A stretch of 34,265 nt of DNA from Microvirga brassicacearum (lineage in GTDB: Bacteria > Pseudomonadota > Alphaproteobacteria > Rhizobiales > Beijerinckiaceae): the NCBI RefSeq assembly GCF_008757455.1, contig NZ_VCMV01000033.1, forward strand, positions 35,253 through 69,517, given 5' to 3'. The notes beneath the pieces were generated by a model. The model saw only the letters and a list, made by a program, of their open reading frames with translations, was not told the origin of the DNA and made no database searches. This document shows, in pieces, positions 25,791-33,991 of this stretch. The position numbers were made by a program, and so were the translations under genes. Each line of letters opens with the position of its first letter. The stretch's first letter is position 1.

Positions 25791-27242
25791 GTGACCCGCA
25801 TCGGTCCTATCCTGAGCATGGTGCTGGCCTTGTACGCGCTCGGGACGGGCATCTTCCTGATCTCGGAGAATCGGCGGCCGCAAGCGACCCTGGCCTGGAT
25901 GCTGGTGTTCTTCTTCGCCCCCGGCATCGGCGTCCTGGTCTACATCCTCTTCGGCCGGGGCCGCAAAGCCTTCAGCAAGCGGAGCAGGCTCCTCAAGCAG
26001 GACCTCGAGGGCAAGGCCCGTCCGCTCCTCGAACCGATCCTGGCGCGCCAGGATGCGGAGATCGCCCGACTTGAGGGCCAAAGCCCGAGCCGCAAGAGGC
26101 TGATGATGCTGGTGCGGCGAAACTCACGCTCGGGTCTTAGCAGACGCAACCGGGTGCAGATCCAACAGGATGCCGCCGTATTCTACCCCAGCCTGATCGA
26201 CGACATGAAGGCGGCGCGGCATTCGATCCACCTCCAGTACTTCATCTGGGCCGCGGATTCTTTCGGCGAGAGCCTCAAACGAGTCCTGACCGAGAAGGCG
26301 AGGGCGGGCATCCGGGTGCGGCTCCTCTATGATCCCCTCGGATCGCGGGCGCACCTCGGCCGTGGCTACATCAGGGATCTGCGGGCGGCCGGGGCCCAGA
26401 TGGTGCCGACCTCGCGCCGCTACCAGCTTCACACGATCAGCTACCGCAACCACCGCAAGATCACGGTGATCGACGGCAGGATCGGCTACACGGGCGGCAT
26501 GAACATCGGGCAGGAGCACCTCGATGGCGGTGAGGGGTTCGATGCCTGGCGCGACACGCAGGTGCGCATCGAGGGGGAGGGCGCCGCGCTGTTGCAGGCC
26601 GTGTTCATGGTGGACTGGTACAATGCGACAAAGGAGAACCTGTTCTCCGAAGACTATTTCCCATCCCGGGCAACGGAGCCGTCAGAGGGCGAGGTCCCCG
26701 TCCAGATCCTGACCTCGGGACCCGACTCGCAATGGGCGGCGATCCGTCAGCTCTACTTCGCGATGATCGCGGCGGCGCAGCACCATGTCTATCTGCAATC
26801 GCCGTACTTCATCGTCGACGCGAGCATCGCCGAAGCCCTGAAAGCGGCGGCGCTGTCCGGGGTCGACGTCAAGGTGATGCTGACCGCGCGGGCCTCGGGC
26901 AACCCGGTCCCGGGTTGGGCCGGCAACACCTTCATTCTGGATGTCATCGATGCCGGCGTGCGGGTCTTCCTGTACGAGAAAGGTTACTTGCACGCCAAGA
27001 CGATCAGCATCGATTCCGAGATCTGCTCCATCGGGTCGACGAACATCGATATCCGCAGCTTCAGCATCAACTACGAGATCAATGCGGTGCTCTACAGCAG
27101 CCAACTTGCAAAGGACCTGGAGCGGGATTTCCAACGGGACCTCGCACACTGCACCGAGTTCGATCCGGGCGAGTACCTGAAGCGCCGCGCTGCCGTCCGG
27201 TTCCGGGATTCCGTCGCTCGGCTACTCTCGCCGTTGTTGTGA
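25791..27242 (+). CDS. cls: Cardiolipin synthase (phospholipase D family)
   Basis: A 483-residue membrane-bound enzyme that joins two phosphatidylglycerols into cardiolipin. It has two N-terminal helices (about 2-22 and 31-52, with NRRPQATLAWMLVFFFAPGI), then two phospholipase D catalytic sites: the first HxK in YRNHRKITVIDGRIGYTGGM and the second HxK in YLHAKTISIDSEICSIGSTN. Both are complete. The GTG at 25791 is used; an ATG nine codons in would clip the first helix. The gene follows the aldehyde dehydrogenase by 60 bases but is not related in function. A broken EEP-family gene follows directly, a neighbour that I have seen beside cls in related bacteria, from memory only. Confidence 0.93.
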   Translation: MTRIGPILSMVLALYALGTGIFLISENRRPQATLAWMLVFFFAPGIGVLVYILFGRGRKAFSKRSRLLKQDLEGKARPLLEPILARQDAEIARLEGQSPSRKRLMMLVRRNSRSGLSRRNRVQIQQDAAVFYPSLIDDMKAARHSIHLQYFIWAADSFGESLKRVLTEKARAGIRVRLLYDPLGSRAHLGRGYIRDLRAAGAQMVPTSRRYQLHTISYRNHRKITVIDGRIGYTGGMNIGQEHLDGGEGFDAWRDTQVRIEGEGAALLQAVFMVDWYNATKENLFSEDYFPSRATEPSEGEVPVQILTSGPDSQWAAIRQLYFAMIAAAQHHVYLQSPYFIVDASIAEALKAAALSGVDVKVMLTARASGNPVPGWAGNTFILDVIDAGVRVFLYEKGYLHAKTISIDSEICSIGSTNIDIRSFSINYEINAVLYSSQLAKDLERDFQRDLAHCTEFDPGEYLKRRAAVRFRDSVARLLSPLL

Positions 27243-27254
27243 CCCTAGAGGGTG

Positions 27255-27607
27255 ATGTGTGACTGGCGAGCGGGAACGAATGAAGCCGAGCCGTATTGCC
27301 GAAGAGTGTCCCGGATCCTGACTTACAACGTGCGGAGGTGCCGCGGCACGCATGGTCAGGTGTCGCCCGCCCCGCCCGCATCGCCGACGTCATCGCCTCC
27401 TGCTCGCCGGAAGTCGTGGCGCTCCAGGAGCTCGATGTGGGCCGCGCCCGAAGCGGCGGAATTGACCTGGCCCATTCCATTGCCCGCGAGATCGGCATCC
27501 GCCATGTGCATTTCCATCCCGCCGTGCAGGTGATGGAGGAGAAATACGGCGACTCCATCCTCACGACAGTCAGAATGAGCACTTTTGACGGACGTTCACG
27601 TCAATAG
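27255..27607 (+). pseudogene. Broken endonuclease/exonuclease/phosphatase (EEP) family gene: frameshift and 3' loss
   Basis: The first frame gives the usual EEP start SRILTYNVRRCRGTHGQVSP near 27306-27370. Homology then moves to another frame: ARIADVIASCSPEVVALQEL, DVGRARSGGIDLAH and HFHPAVQVMEEKYGDSIL. At 27364-27380 five extra bases (a CCGCC/GCCCC duplication in a run of C and G) explain the shift; without them the line reads QVSPARIADVI as expected. After about 27566 (YGDSIL) the match ends abruptly and the frame stops at 27605-27607, so the last ~150 residues are missing. Metal-binding Asn in TYNVR and Glu in LQELD are visible, but the protein cannot be functional. It lies just after cls. 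Confidence 0.8.
27585..27604. repeat. Inverted repeat at the break point of the EEP remnant
   Basis: TTGACG-GACGTTCA-CGTCAA, a perfect 6-base inverted repeat with an 8-base loop. It lies exactly where EEP homology has ended and where the minus-strand methyltransferase-like gene stops. It could be a weak terminator for convergent transcripts (there is no T run after it), a protein-binding site, or a trace of the rearrangement that cut the EEP gene. Chance occurrence is also possible. Confidence 0.3.
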
Positions 27608-28260
27608 AGGCCGGGGATCAGCCGCCACGTGCGGCGGCAGTACGCCTCGTACCCGGAGTCGAACTGATCCCGCAGCAGTTTCTCCTCCGCGTGGATCCGC
27701 ACGAGGAGCGGTGGCACGAGGAGTGCTGTCAGCAGCACCCCGATCCCGGACCGAAAGGCGAGGGCCCAGCCCAGCGCGTTGACAAGCAGGCCGAGATAGC
27801 TGGGGTGGCGGATGACGCTATAGACACCGCTCGTCACCAGCCTGTGCCCCGGCTGGATCGCCACAAGCCCGCTGAACCGGCGACCGAGCACAAACACCGG
27901 CCAGATCCGCAGCGCGCCACCAGCGGCGAAGAGGCCAACGCCCAGCCAGCGCACGGCATCGCCGTCGAGGATCCAGACGCCCTTGCGCTCCGTGTAGGCG
28001 GGCAGATAGGCTGCCAGCAACCCGATCACCCCGAAGGCCGTGATGACCCAGCGGTTGGCCCGGTCCTCGCGTTCGCCCGGGCTCAGATTGCCGCCGCTGA
28101 ACAGTGCGGCGCCGGACAGCGCGAAGAGGACGATGGTTAGGGCAATTCTGGCCGGATGGGAGAAGAAGGCGGCCAGCCCACCCGCGCCGAGGACAGCCAG
28201 CCCGAGATAGGCAAGGGTCCCCACGACCGTCAGGGCTGCAAGTCCGGAGGTGGGCGTCAT
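27601..28260 (-). CDS. Isoprenylcysteine carboxyl methyltransferase-like membrane protein
   Basis: A 219-residue membrane protein with about five to six helices and the C-terminal signature of the ICMT/PEMT-like methyltransferase group: HRLVTSGVYSVIRHPSYLGL followed by HAEEKLLRDQFDSGYEAYCR. In the family these residues bind S-adenosylmethionine. The bacterial substrate is unknown. The ATG at 28260 is used because GAGG lies five bases upstream; a GTG at 28308 would add 16 residues without a helix. It ends about 50 bases after the cyclase gene begins its own stop, so it may follow that gene in one minus-strand transcript. The stop overlaps the inverted repeat at 27585-27604. Confidence 0.82.
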   Translation of the reverse strand: MTPTSGLAALTVVGTLAYLGLAVLGAGGLAAFFSHPARIALTIVLFALSGAALFSGGNLSPGEREDRANRWVITAFGVIGLLAAYLPAYTERKGVWILDGDAVRWLGVGLFAAGGALRIWPVFVLGRRFSGLVAIQPGHRLVTSGVYSVIRHPSYLGLLVNALGWALAFRSGIGVLLTALLVPPLLVRIHAEEKLLRDQFDSGYEAYCRRTWRLIPGLY

Positions 28261-28309
28261 AGCCGCCTCGTCTGGCTGCGGGTTCGTCGGGTGCAGGAGC
28301 CGGGCCACG

Positions 28310-29161
28310 TCAATCGCGGCCTGTCCGGCGCTTGTTTTTTCGCACCTGCCGGAACATCGTCCACAAAGTGGCGATCAACAGCATGGACACGGCTGGCCAA
28401 TGAAACCAGACCCTGTGCAGGCCACTGAAGAGGTTGATCAGAAACAGAAACACGGAGATCACAAGAGCCGCTCGGAGGGCGCGCGGGAGATCAGCCAACC
28501 AGTTGGAGACGACACGGACCCGCGTCCGAGACCCAGCCTGGACACCAAATGATGGCGCACCACTGAGTGCGGTTGCTTTAGGAGCGGGTTCCAAACCGTC
28601 CTTGGATTCAGGTTGTCCGAAGGTTGTTCCGCTCAGGGCCACCCGATAGCTCGCCACGGGGGCAGCCACGTTCTTCACCTGCTGCGGCCCGAGGTAATCG
28701 AAGCCGACGGACAACTTGTTGTGGACCTGATCGTAGACGGGGCCGGAGATCAGGATGCCGCCCGGCTCAGCCATTTCCTGCAATCGGGCCGCGATGTTGA
28801 CGCCGTCGCCGTAAATGTCGGAGCCGTCGACCATCACGTCGCCCAGATTGATGCCGATGCGAAACCGCATGCGCCGTGCCTCGGGCAGATGAGGGTCCTG
28901 CGTGGACAGCTCCTGCTGGATTTCGATGGCACACTGCACCGCCTCAACGACGCTGGGAAACTCGGCGATGACGGCATCGCCCCAAGTATTGACGATCCTC
29001 CCGTCATGGCGCTCGATCAGCGATGCCATGGCCATCCGATAGCGGCGCAGGGTCGCCAGCGTGCCGGGCTCGTCCGCCTCCATCAGGCGGGTATAACCGG
29101 ATACGTCGGCGCACAGCACGGTGGTCAGCCGGCGTTTCAGCTTCTCGGTCATGACAGGCAT
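28310..29161 (-). CDS. Class III adenylate/guanylate cyclase with C-terminal membrane anchor
   Basis: About 283 residues. The catalytic domain comes first (about 8-180): RRLTTVLCADVSGYTRLMEA with the first metal Asp, NTWGDAVIAEFPSVVEAV with the second, FRIGINLGDVMVDGSDIYGD, and VNIAARLQEMAEPGG with the transition-state Asn and Arg. All usual residues seem present, so it should make cyclic AMP. After a ~60-residue linker come two hydrophobic helices (LRAALVISVFLFLINLFSGL and WPAVSMLLIATLWTMF) and a basic tail. Most CyaA-like proteins of this type carry N-terminal sensors or C-terminal TPR parts; here only a membrane anchor remains. Start is ATG at 29161 or 29152; neither has a strong ribosome binding site. 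Confidence 0.87.
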   Translation of the reverse strand: MPVMTEKLKRRLTTVLCADVSGYTRLMEADEPGTLATLRRYRMAMASLIERHDGRIVNTWGDAVIAEFPSVVEAVQCAIEIQQELSTQDPHLPEARRMRFRIGINLGDVMVDGSDIYGDGVNIAARLQEMAEPGGILISGPVYDQVHNKLSVGFDYLGPQQVKNVAAPVASYRVALSGTTFGQPESKDGLEPAPKATALSGAPSFGVQAGSRTRVRVVSNWLADLPRALRAALVISVFLFLINLFSGLHRVWFHWPAVSMLLIATLWTMFRQVRKNKRRTGRD

Positions 29162-29436
29162 GATAGCGCCGAACCTTCCGAAACGCATGAGCCGTTGGGC
29201 CGCACCTGGCACTTGCCGGCAGTCAGCCAAATCTCCGCAAGGTGGCGTGTTCCCCTAGGGCTGGGAAGCCTCGTGCTGATCACGGCGGAGCTGGTCTACC
29301 GCCACGGAAGAAGCCCGTCTGCGGGCACGGACGGGACCAAGGAAGCGGCTTAGGATCGGCTTTGGCTTTGCAGGAAGCAGGAGGCTCGGTAGGGTGACCT
29401 CCCAGGCCTCTCCGGACAAACCTAACTGGCACCGCG

Positions 29437-30380
29437 ATGCAAGCTCGACCGAGAGTTGTCGTACTCCTCAACGCCGCTGCTGGGGCGCTGGAGGCCCGGG
29501 GTAGCGCAACCCTACTGGACGCCCTGACCTCCGCCTTCGAGCACCACCGGATCTTCGCCACGCTGAAAGTGCTTCACGGCCGAGACCTGCATGCGGCTGC
29601 CTCGCAGGCTGTGCAGCGGGTCGAGAATAAGGAGTTCGACGCGATCGTGGTCGGCGGCGGCGACGGCAGCGTCCGCACCGTCACTCATGCGCTGGCCGGA
29701 AGCAATGTCCCGCTCGGAATTCTGCCGCTTGGCACCCTCAACCATTTCGCACGGGATTTGGGCATCCCTGCCACCATCAATGAGGCGGTCGCGCTTATCG
29801 CTTCCGGAAAAACCCGTCTCATCGACGTCGGCGCGGTCAACGGTGAGATCTTTGTCAACAATGCGTCCCTCGGGATCTATCCCTACCTGGTGCTTGAGCG
29901 GGAGCTCTGGCGGCGCCGGCAAGGACTCGCGAAATGGAGTGCGATGATCATGGCCGGACTTGGTGTCATTCGACGCCTACCCATTCGACACCTCTCGATC
30001 AGCACGGAAGGTTTGGTGGAGGCAGGTCGAAGCCATGGCGTCTTCATAGGAAACAACGAGTACAGCCTGACGGCGCAAGCTTTCGGTCGACGGGCGAGGC
30101 TGGACCGCGGCGAGCTCTGCATTTACGTCACCAAGGCCCATGGAAGCTCGCTTTGTTTTGGCTCGCCTGCCGGGCCGTTCTCGGGCTGTTGGATACACGC
30201 CGTGACCTGCGTGCCATGAAGGTTGCAGAAGCTGAGATTCGAGTGGACGCGACCAGGCTTCTTATCGCACTTGACGGCGAGATCGGCATGCTGCGGCCGC
30301 CCTTGCGGTACCGCTCGCGGCCCGGTGCCCTACGCGTCTTCGTTCCTTCGACCAACCTTGATCCAAGCTACGACAACTAG
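29437..30380 (+). pseudogene. Diacylglycerol kinase-like lipid kinase gene with one frameshift
   Basis: Reading from the ATG at 29437 gives the catalytic domain of the DAGK/YegS/BmrU lipid kinases: RPRVVVLLNAAAGALEARG, GGGDGSVRTVTHALAG and VPLGILPLGTLNHFARDLGI, then YVTKAHG. Here, near 30140, the natural line switches frame to KLALFWLACRAVLGLLDTRR and goes on to EIRVDATRLLIALDGEIGML, ending with stop 30378-30380. A single lost base in CATGGAAGC explains it. The intact protein would have about 314 residues and a normal C-terminal lipid-binding domain. Both halves look well preserved, so this is either a very recent mutation or a sequencing error. The first frame otherwise ends at 30219. Confidence 0.82.
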
Positions 30381-30531
30381 GTTCAAATGCGCGCGTCGAC
30401 CGATCGACATGCGACATCCAGTGAGTTACGGCCGATGGCAAATGCCAAACGGATCCTTGCTTTCTTCCTCTTCCTCCTGAGAATGACAGCATCCGCAGAA
30501 ATCATGAGGCTTCGATTTCGATGGCTTCAAT

Positions 30532-31599
30532 TCAACGCCCGGTGCGATCATCCGTGGATCGCTGCCGCGTCGCAGAGAACACGGACCAGGCAGCGATAAA
30601 CATGGCCGCGACGAGTGGGCCGATGATAATGCCGTTGGCCCCGAAGGTCGCGAGGCCACCCAGCGTCGAAACCAGCACGACATAGTCAGGGATCTTGGTG
30701 TCCTTCCCGACCAGCACCGGGCGCAAGATGTTGTCCACGAGGCTAATGACCAGCCCACCGTAGAGAGTGAGAACGACGCCCTGCCAGAAGGCGCCTGTCG
30801 CCAGGAAATAGATCGCGACCGGGACCCATACTAGGCCGGTGCCCACGACAGGCAGGAGGGAAAGGATCGCCATCAGTGCGCCCCACAACAGCGGCGCCTG
30901 GATTCCCAAGATCCAGAAGATCAGGCCCCCGAGTGCTCCCTGCACCAGAGCTACGATGATGCTGCCCTTCATCATCGCGCGAATGGCGACGGTGAAGTTC
31001 CTGGCAAGCGATCGCTTTTGCTCCGGGTACAGGGGAACCGCTTCACTGATATGCCTGGTCAGGCTGCTCCCGTCGCGCAGCAGGAAGAACAGCAGATAGA
31101 GCATGAGGAACACACTAATGACGAAGTCGACCGTGGACTGGCCGAAGTTTATGGCCTGACCGGCAAGGAACTGTCCGCTCTCCATGAGAATGGCCGACAA
31201 TTTTTCCCGCAATGCGCCGAAATTGGGCAGATCGATGCGTTTGAGAAGATCGATCAGCCATGTTGGCAACAGGCTCCAGATCTGCTCGGCGCTCAGGCGC
31301 AAGCTCGACCCTCCCGATTGGAAAGCCTGATACACGCCAGCCGCTTGGCGCACCAGCAGGTTGGCAAGAACCATCAACGGCAGAAGCACCAACACCACGA
31401 TGATCAGGAGCGTCGCCAAAGCCGCAGCGTTGCGCCGCTGCGGCATGGACTTGAGCAATCGGCGGGAGAGCGGCGCGAACAGGATGGCCAAAATGGTTGC
31501 CCATAGGATCGCGCCGAAGAACGGCCACAGGATCCAACCGAACAACAGCGACACCGCACCGATCAGCAGGACGAGGGCCTTATCTTCGAGCGCGCGCAT
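30532..31599 (-). CDS. AI-2E family transporter (PerM/TqsA-like membrane protein)
   Basis: A 355-residue inner-membrane protein with about seven to eight helices. Its arrangement is that of the AI-2E (UPF0118) family: paired helices at the N-terminus (ALVLLIGAVSLLFGWILWPF, ILWATILAILFAPLSRRL), an amphipathic central region with repeated SGGSSLRLSAEQIWSLLP, and the C-terminal half with FFLLRDG, LVQGALGGLIFWILGI, GTGLVWVPVAIYFL and LVDNILRPVLVG. Members have been linked to export of autoinducer-2 or, in some, to sodium/proton exchange; the substrate here is open. It faces the lipid-kinase gene convergently with about 150 bases between, where no hairpin terminator was found. Confidence 0.9.
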   Translation of the reverse strand: MRALEDKALVLLIGAVSLLFGWILWPFFGAILWATILAILFAPLSRRLLKSMPQRRNAAALATLLIIVVLVLLPLMVLANLLVRQAAGVYQAFQSGGSSLRLSAEQIWSLLPTWLIDLLKRIDLPNFGALREKLSAILMESGQFLAGQAINFGQSTVDFVISVFLMLYLLFFLLRDGSSLTRHISEAVPLYPEQKRSLARNFTVAIRAMMKGSIIVALVQGALGGLIFWILGIQAPLLWGALMAILSLLPVVGTGLVWVPVAIYFLATGAFWQGVVLTLYGGLVISLVDNILRPVLVGKDTKIPDYVVLVSTLGGLATFGANGIIIGPLVAAMFIAAWSVFSATRQRSTDDRTGR

Positions 31600-31767
31600 G
31601 TGGGGCCTCTTGCAACTGGAATATCGTTTCTTCCGAACTCTATCAGCCGCGTGATTCCGCTTGGTGAACTCCGAGCTCGTGTCTTCGGCCGATCTCAGTC
31701 ACCAGTGCCGCCCGGCCGAAAGCCGTGCGCTGAGCTGTGAGATCGGTAGAGGAGGTCACTCAGGCGT

Positions 31768-32082
31768 TCAGGGAACATCATCCTCGGCAACGGAACCGCC
31801 TTCACTCTCCCAGGTTCCGATCCGCCGAGCGCCGCGGCGGCTGAACTTCAACCTGACGCCGACACCCATGCCATCCTCGGGTATGAACACCGCTCCGAGA
31901 TCCTCGAGTGCGCGACGGATCGCGGCTAGGTTGTCGGGATCGGGTTGGCGGCGCATCTTCTCGTACTCGACGATATCCGCGGCGGCAACGGATGCCTTGA
32001 GCGCCAAGGTTCCGATTTCAACTTCCGCAAGCGCGCGCGCCGCACGGCACTGGCCCGGTGTGATAATTGAACTGTCTTTCAT
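31768..32082 (-). CDS. Small XRE-like helix-turn-helix protein
   Basis: A 104-residue protein. The segment ITPGQCRAARALAEVEIGTL, then LKASVAAADIVEYEKMRRQP and LAAIRRALEDLGAVFIPEDG matches short XRE-type regulators common in Hyphomicrobiales, in which the first half is a helix-turn-helix and the second a short strand (VRLKFSRRG). Such proteins often repress their own promoter. It is transcribed leftward, 78 bases after the end of the mercuric-reductase-like gene, and may share its transcript. The start ATG at 32082 has GGAAAGA-like purines further upstream but only a weak Shine-Dalgarno. Targets cannot be told. Confidence 0.75.
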   Translation of the reverse strand: MKDSSIITPGQCRAARALAEVEIGTLALKASVAAADIVEYEKMRRQPDPDNLAAIRRALEDLGAVFIPEDGMGVGVRLKFSRRGARRIGTWESEGGSVAEDDVP

Positions 32083-32160
32083 GGGTCGCCTTCTCTCGCG
32101 GGTGTTTGACGGTTGGTTGCGCTTGCGATCCTCGAACTTCTTTCCTGCGGCTTGCGAACT

Positions 32161-33573
32161 TCATGACTTCTCGCCTTGCCGTCGAGGGGCGGGCGCATTC
32201 GCGAACAGGACATTGAGTCCTTCGGCCATCGTCGGGTGCGTGAAGATGGCATCGCGCAGTCCAGTAAAGGGAAGCCCGGCCAGCATTGCCGTCTGCACCA
32301 CCGCGATGACCTCGCCCGCATTTGGACCCAGCATGGTGAAGCCGAGGATCCGGTCACTGTGCGCGTCAAGGAGGGCCTTCATGAATCCGCGGGTCTCGCC
32401 GAGTGTGCGGGCCCGCAGGACCGACCCCATCGGCGACGAGACCACCCGCACGTCGATGTTCTGACTCCTCGCCTCCGTCTCGCTCAATCCGACCCGCCCG
32501 AGTTCGGGATCGACGAACATGCAATACGGGACCAGGCGGCCGCGCGTCGTCCGTTCGCCTCCCGCGAGATTGTCGCGCACGATCCGGAAGTCGTCGAAGG
32601 CCGCATGGGTGAACTGCGGGCTGCCGGCACATTCGCCCGTGGCCCAGATGCCGGGCGCGGTCGTCTCGAGCCGCTCGTTGACCGTGATGTAGCCGCGCGC
32701 GTCACACTCGATTCCGGCGAGTTCGAGGCCGATCACGTGCGTGTTCGGGGTGCGCCCGGCGGCCACGAGCAGGTCGCTGCCCTCGAGCGTGCGCTCGCCA
32801 TGCGGCGTTTCGATCTGTAAGCGCACCCGGTCGCCCGAGCGGCCAGAAACGGCTTTCGTCGCGGCGCCGAGGATCACGTCGATGCCGTCCTCCGCGAAGA
32901 TGGCACGGACCGCCTCGGCCACGTCCGGATCCTCGCGCGCGATGAGCTGCGGTCCGTACTCGATCACGGTCACCCGGCTGCCGAAGCGGCGGAAGGCTTG
33001 CGCGAATTCCGCGCCGACGTAACCGCCGCCGAGGACGATCAGGTGCTCGGGCAGGCGGTCGAGCTCGAGCACCTCGACGGCGGTCAGCAGAGCCGCGTCG
33101 GCCAGCCCCGGAACATCGGGAAGGGCCGCGTGCGTACCGAGATTGAGGAAGATGCGCTCGGCTACGATCCGCCGCGTCCCGCCCGCGGCCAGGGACACCT
33201 CGACCGTGCGGGGCGCGACGAAGCGGCCCTCGCCGAGGAGGAACTCGATCCCGTCGGCCGCGAACTTCTTGCGATGGATCTCGACCATGCCCTCGACCAT
33301 CGCGCGCTTGCGCTCGCGAACGCCCTCCATGTCGGTGGCCGCCGGTTCGGTCGGCAAACCATAGGCGGCCGCATGATGGAGAAGGTCGGCGACCTTGGCG
33401 CTGTGGATCACGTTCTTGCTCGGCAGGCAGGCGATGTTCGGACACGACCCGCCGATGAGGGCGCGCTCGACCACGACGCACCGGCCGCCTTGCGCTGCAA
33501 GCTCCCAGGCAATGTACTTGCCCGGCTCACCGCCGCCGAGGATGAGGTTCTCGACTGTCCCGGTCTCGGGCAT
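32161..33573 (-). CDS. Mercuric reductase/dihydrolipoamide dehydrogenase-like FAD disulfide oxidoreductase
   Basis: A 470-residue pyridine-nucleotide disulfide oxidoreductase. It has the N-terminal FAD-binding motif GGGEPGKYIAWELA, the redox pair Cys44 and Cys49 in GGSCPNIACLPSK, the NAD(P)-binding GGGYVGAEFAQAFRRFG, the second FAD motif in GIWATGECAG and the C-terminal dimer interface ending FTHPTMAEGLNVLF. The histidine of FTHPT matches the catalytic base of the family. No extra C-terminal cysteine pair or N-terminal metal-binding domain is present, so it is unlikely to reduce mercury; a soluble transhydrogenase- or dihydrolipoamide-type reaction with unknown substrate is likelier. The ATG at 33573 has TGGAGG at a proper distance; an in-frame ATG at 33585 would cover that site. 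Confidence 0.88.
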   Translation of the reverse strand: MPETGTVENLILGGGEPGKYIAWELAAQGGRCVVVERALIGGSCPNIACLPSKNVIHSAKVADLLHHAAAYGLPTEPAATDMEGVRERKRAMVEGMVEIHRKKFAADGIEFLLGEGRFVAPRTVEVSLAAGGTRRIVAERIFLNLGTHAALPDVPGLADAALLTAVEVLELDRLPEHLIVLGGGYVGAEFAQAFRRFGSRVTVIEYGPQLIAREDPDVAEAVRAIFAEDGIDVILGAATKAVSGRSGDRVRLQIETPHGERTLEGSDLLVAAGRTPNTHVIGLELAGIECDARGYITVNERLETTAPGIWATGECAGSPQFTHAAFDDFRIVRDNLAGGERTTRGRLVPYCMFVDPELGRVGLSETEARSQNIDVRVVSSPMGSVLRARTLGETRGFMKALLDAHSDRILGFTMLGPNAGEVIAVVQTAMLAGLPFTGLRDAIFTHPTMAEGLNVLFANAPAPRRQGEKS

Positions 33574-33734
33574 GGCGGCCTCCACAAGTCAGTGCACGAT
33601 GTCGGGATACGCTCGTTTTAGGGCTATTTCGCGGATTCTCCTGAGGCCGGACATACTCGTGGACCCGCTTGCACGAGCGCAGGTTCGGCGATGTCTACCT
33701 TGGCCACCGCTCGCGCGTGCCAGGCTGGCTGTAG

Positions 33735-33854
33735 CGTCAAAAGGAACTGTCCCAGCTTCGGTGGTGCCAGGAAAGCTGGCGCTCCTATCGCGTCGCGGAC
33801 AACTCCTTTCAGCCGCTGAACGGTCCGCGGCAGGCCTACGTGTCGCCCTACTAG
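33735..33854 (+). pseudogene. 3' tail of a BA14K-like gene
   Basis: An open stretch of 39 codons without start codon, ending at the TAG 33852-33854. It spells the conserved end of BA14K-like proteins: WCQESWRSYRVADNSFQP and NGPRQAYVSPY. In the intact family this end reads W-C-x3-Y/W-R-S-Y, D-N-[ST]-F-Q-P, G-P-R-x2-C; here the second cysteine has become tyrosine. An in-frame TAG at 33732-33734 closes it upstream. The rest of the gene was not found. BA14K-like proteins are small exported lectin-like proteins of alphaproteobacteria. The terminator 29 bases further on fits this gene. Confidence 0.6.
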
Positions 33855-33882
33855 GAGAACACTCGACGCCATGACGAAACGA

Positions 33883-33908
33883 GGCGGCTCATCGGAGCCG
33901 CCTTTTTT
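33883..33908 (+). terminator. Rho-independent terminator
   Basis: GGCGGCTC (33883-33890), loop ATCG, GAGCCGCC (33895-33902), then six T (33903-33908). Eight perfect G/C-rich stem pairs and the T run on the plus strand make this the clearest terminator in the window. It lies after the BA14K-like tail, whose transcript it would end. The flanking A-poor minus side is not a symmetric terminator, so the leftward FMN-reductase gene is probably not stopped here. Confidence 0.9.
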
Positions 33909-33991
33909 CTCTGGTCCGGCCCGAGCACCACGTCGCGGTACACGGTCGCGAACATCTGGTCCGTAATGCGGATCGAAGCCTCTCGAATGTT

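Noticed and set aside
24144..26081. 645-residue open frame on the minus strand
   Set aside because: It crosses the aldehyde dehydrogenase and cardiolipin synthase genes and the gap between them, with no recognisable motif; an antisense shadow.
33909..33981. Open stretch on the minus strand between the FMN reductase stop and the terminator
   Set aside because: It reads plausibly (SIRITDQMFATVYRDVVLG) but is too short, has no start and matches no family that I recognise.
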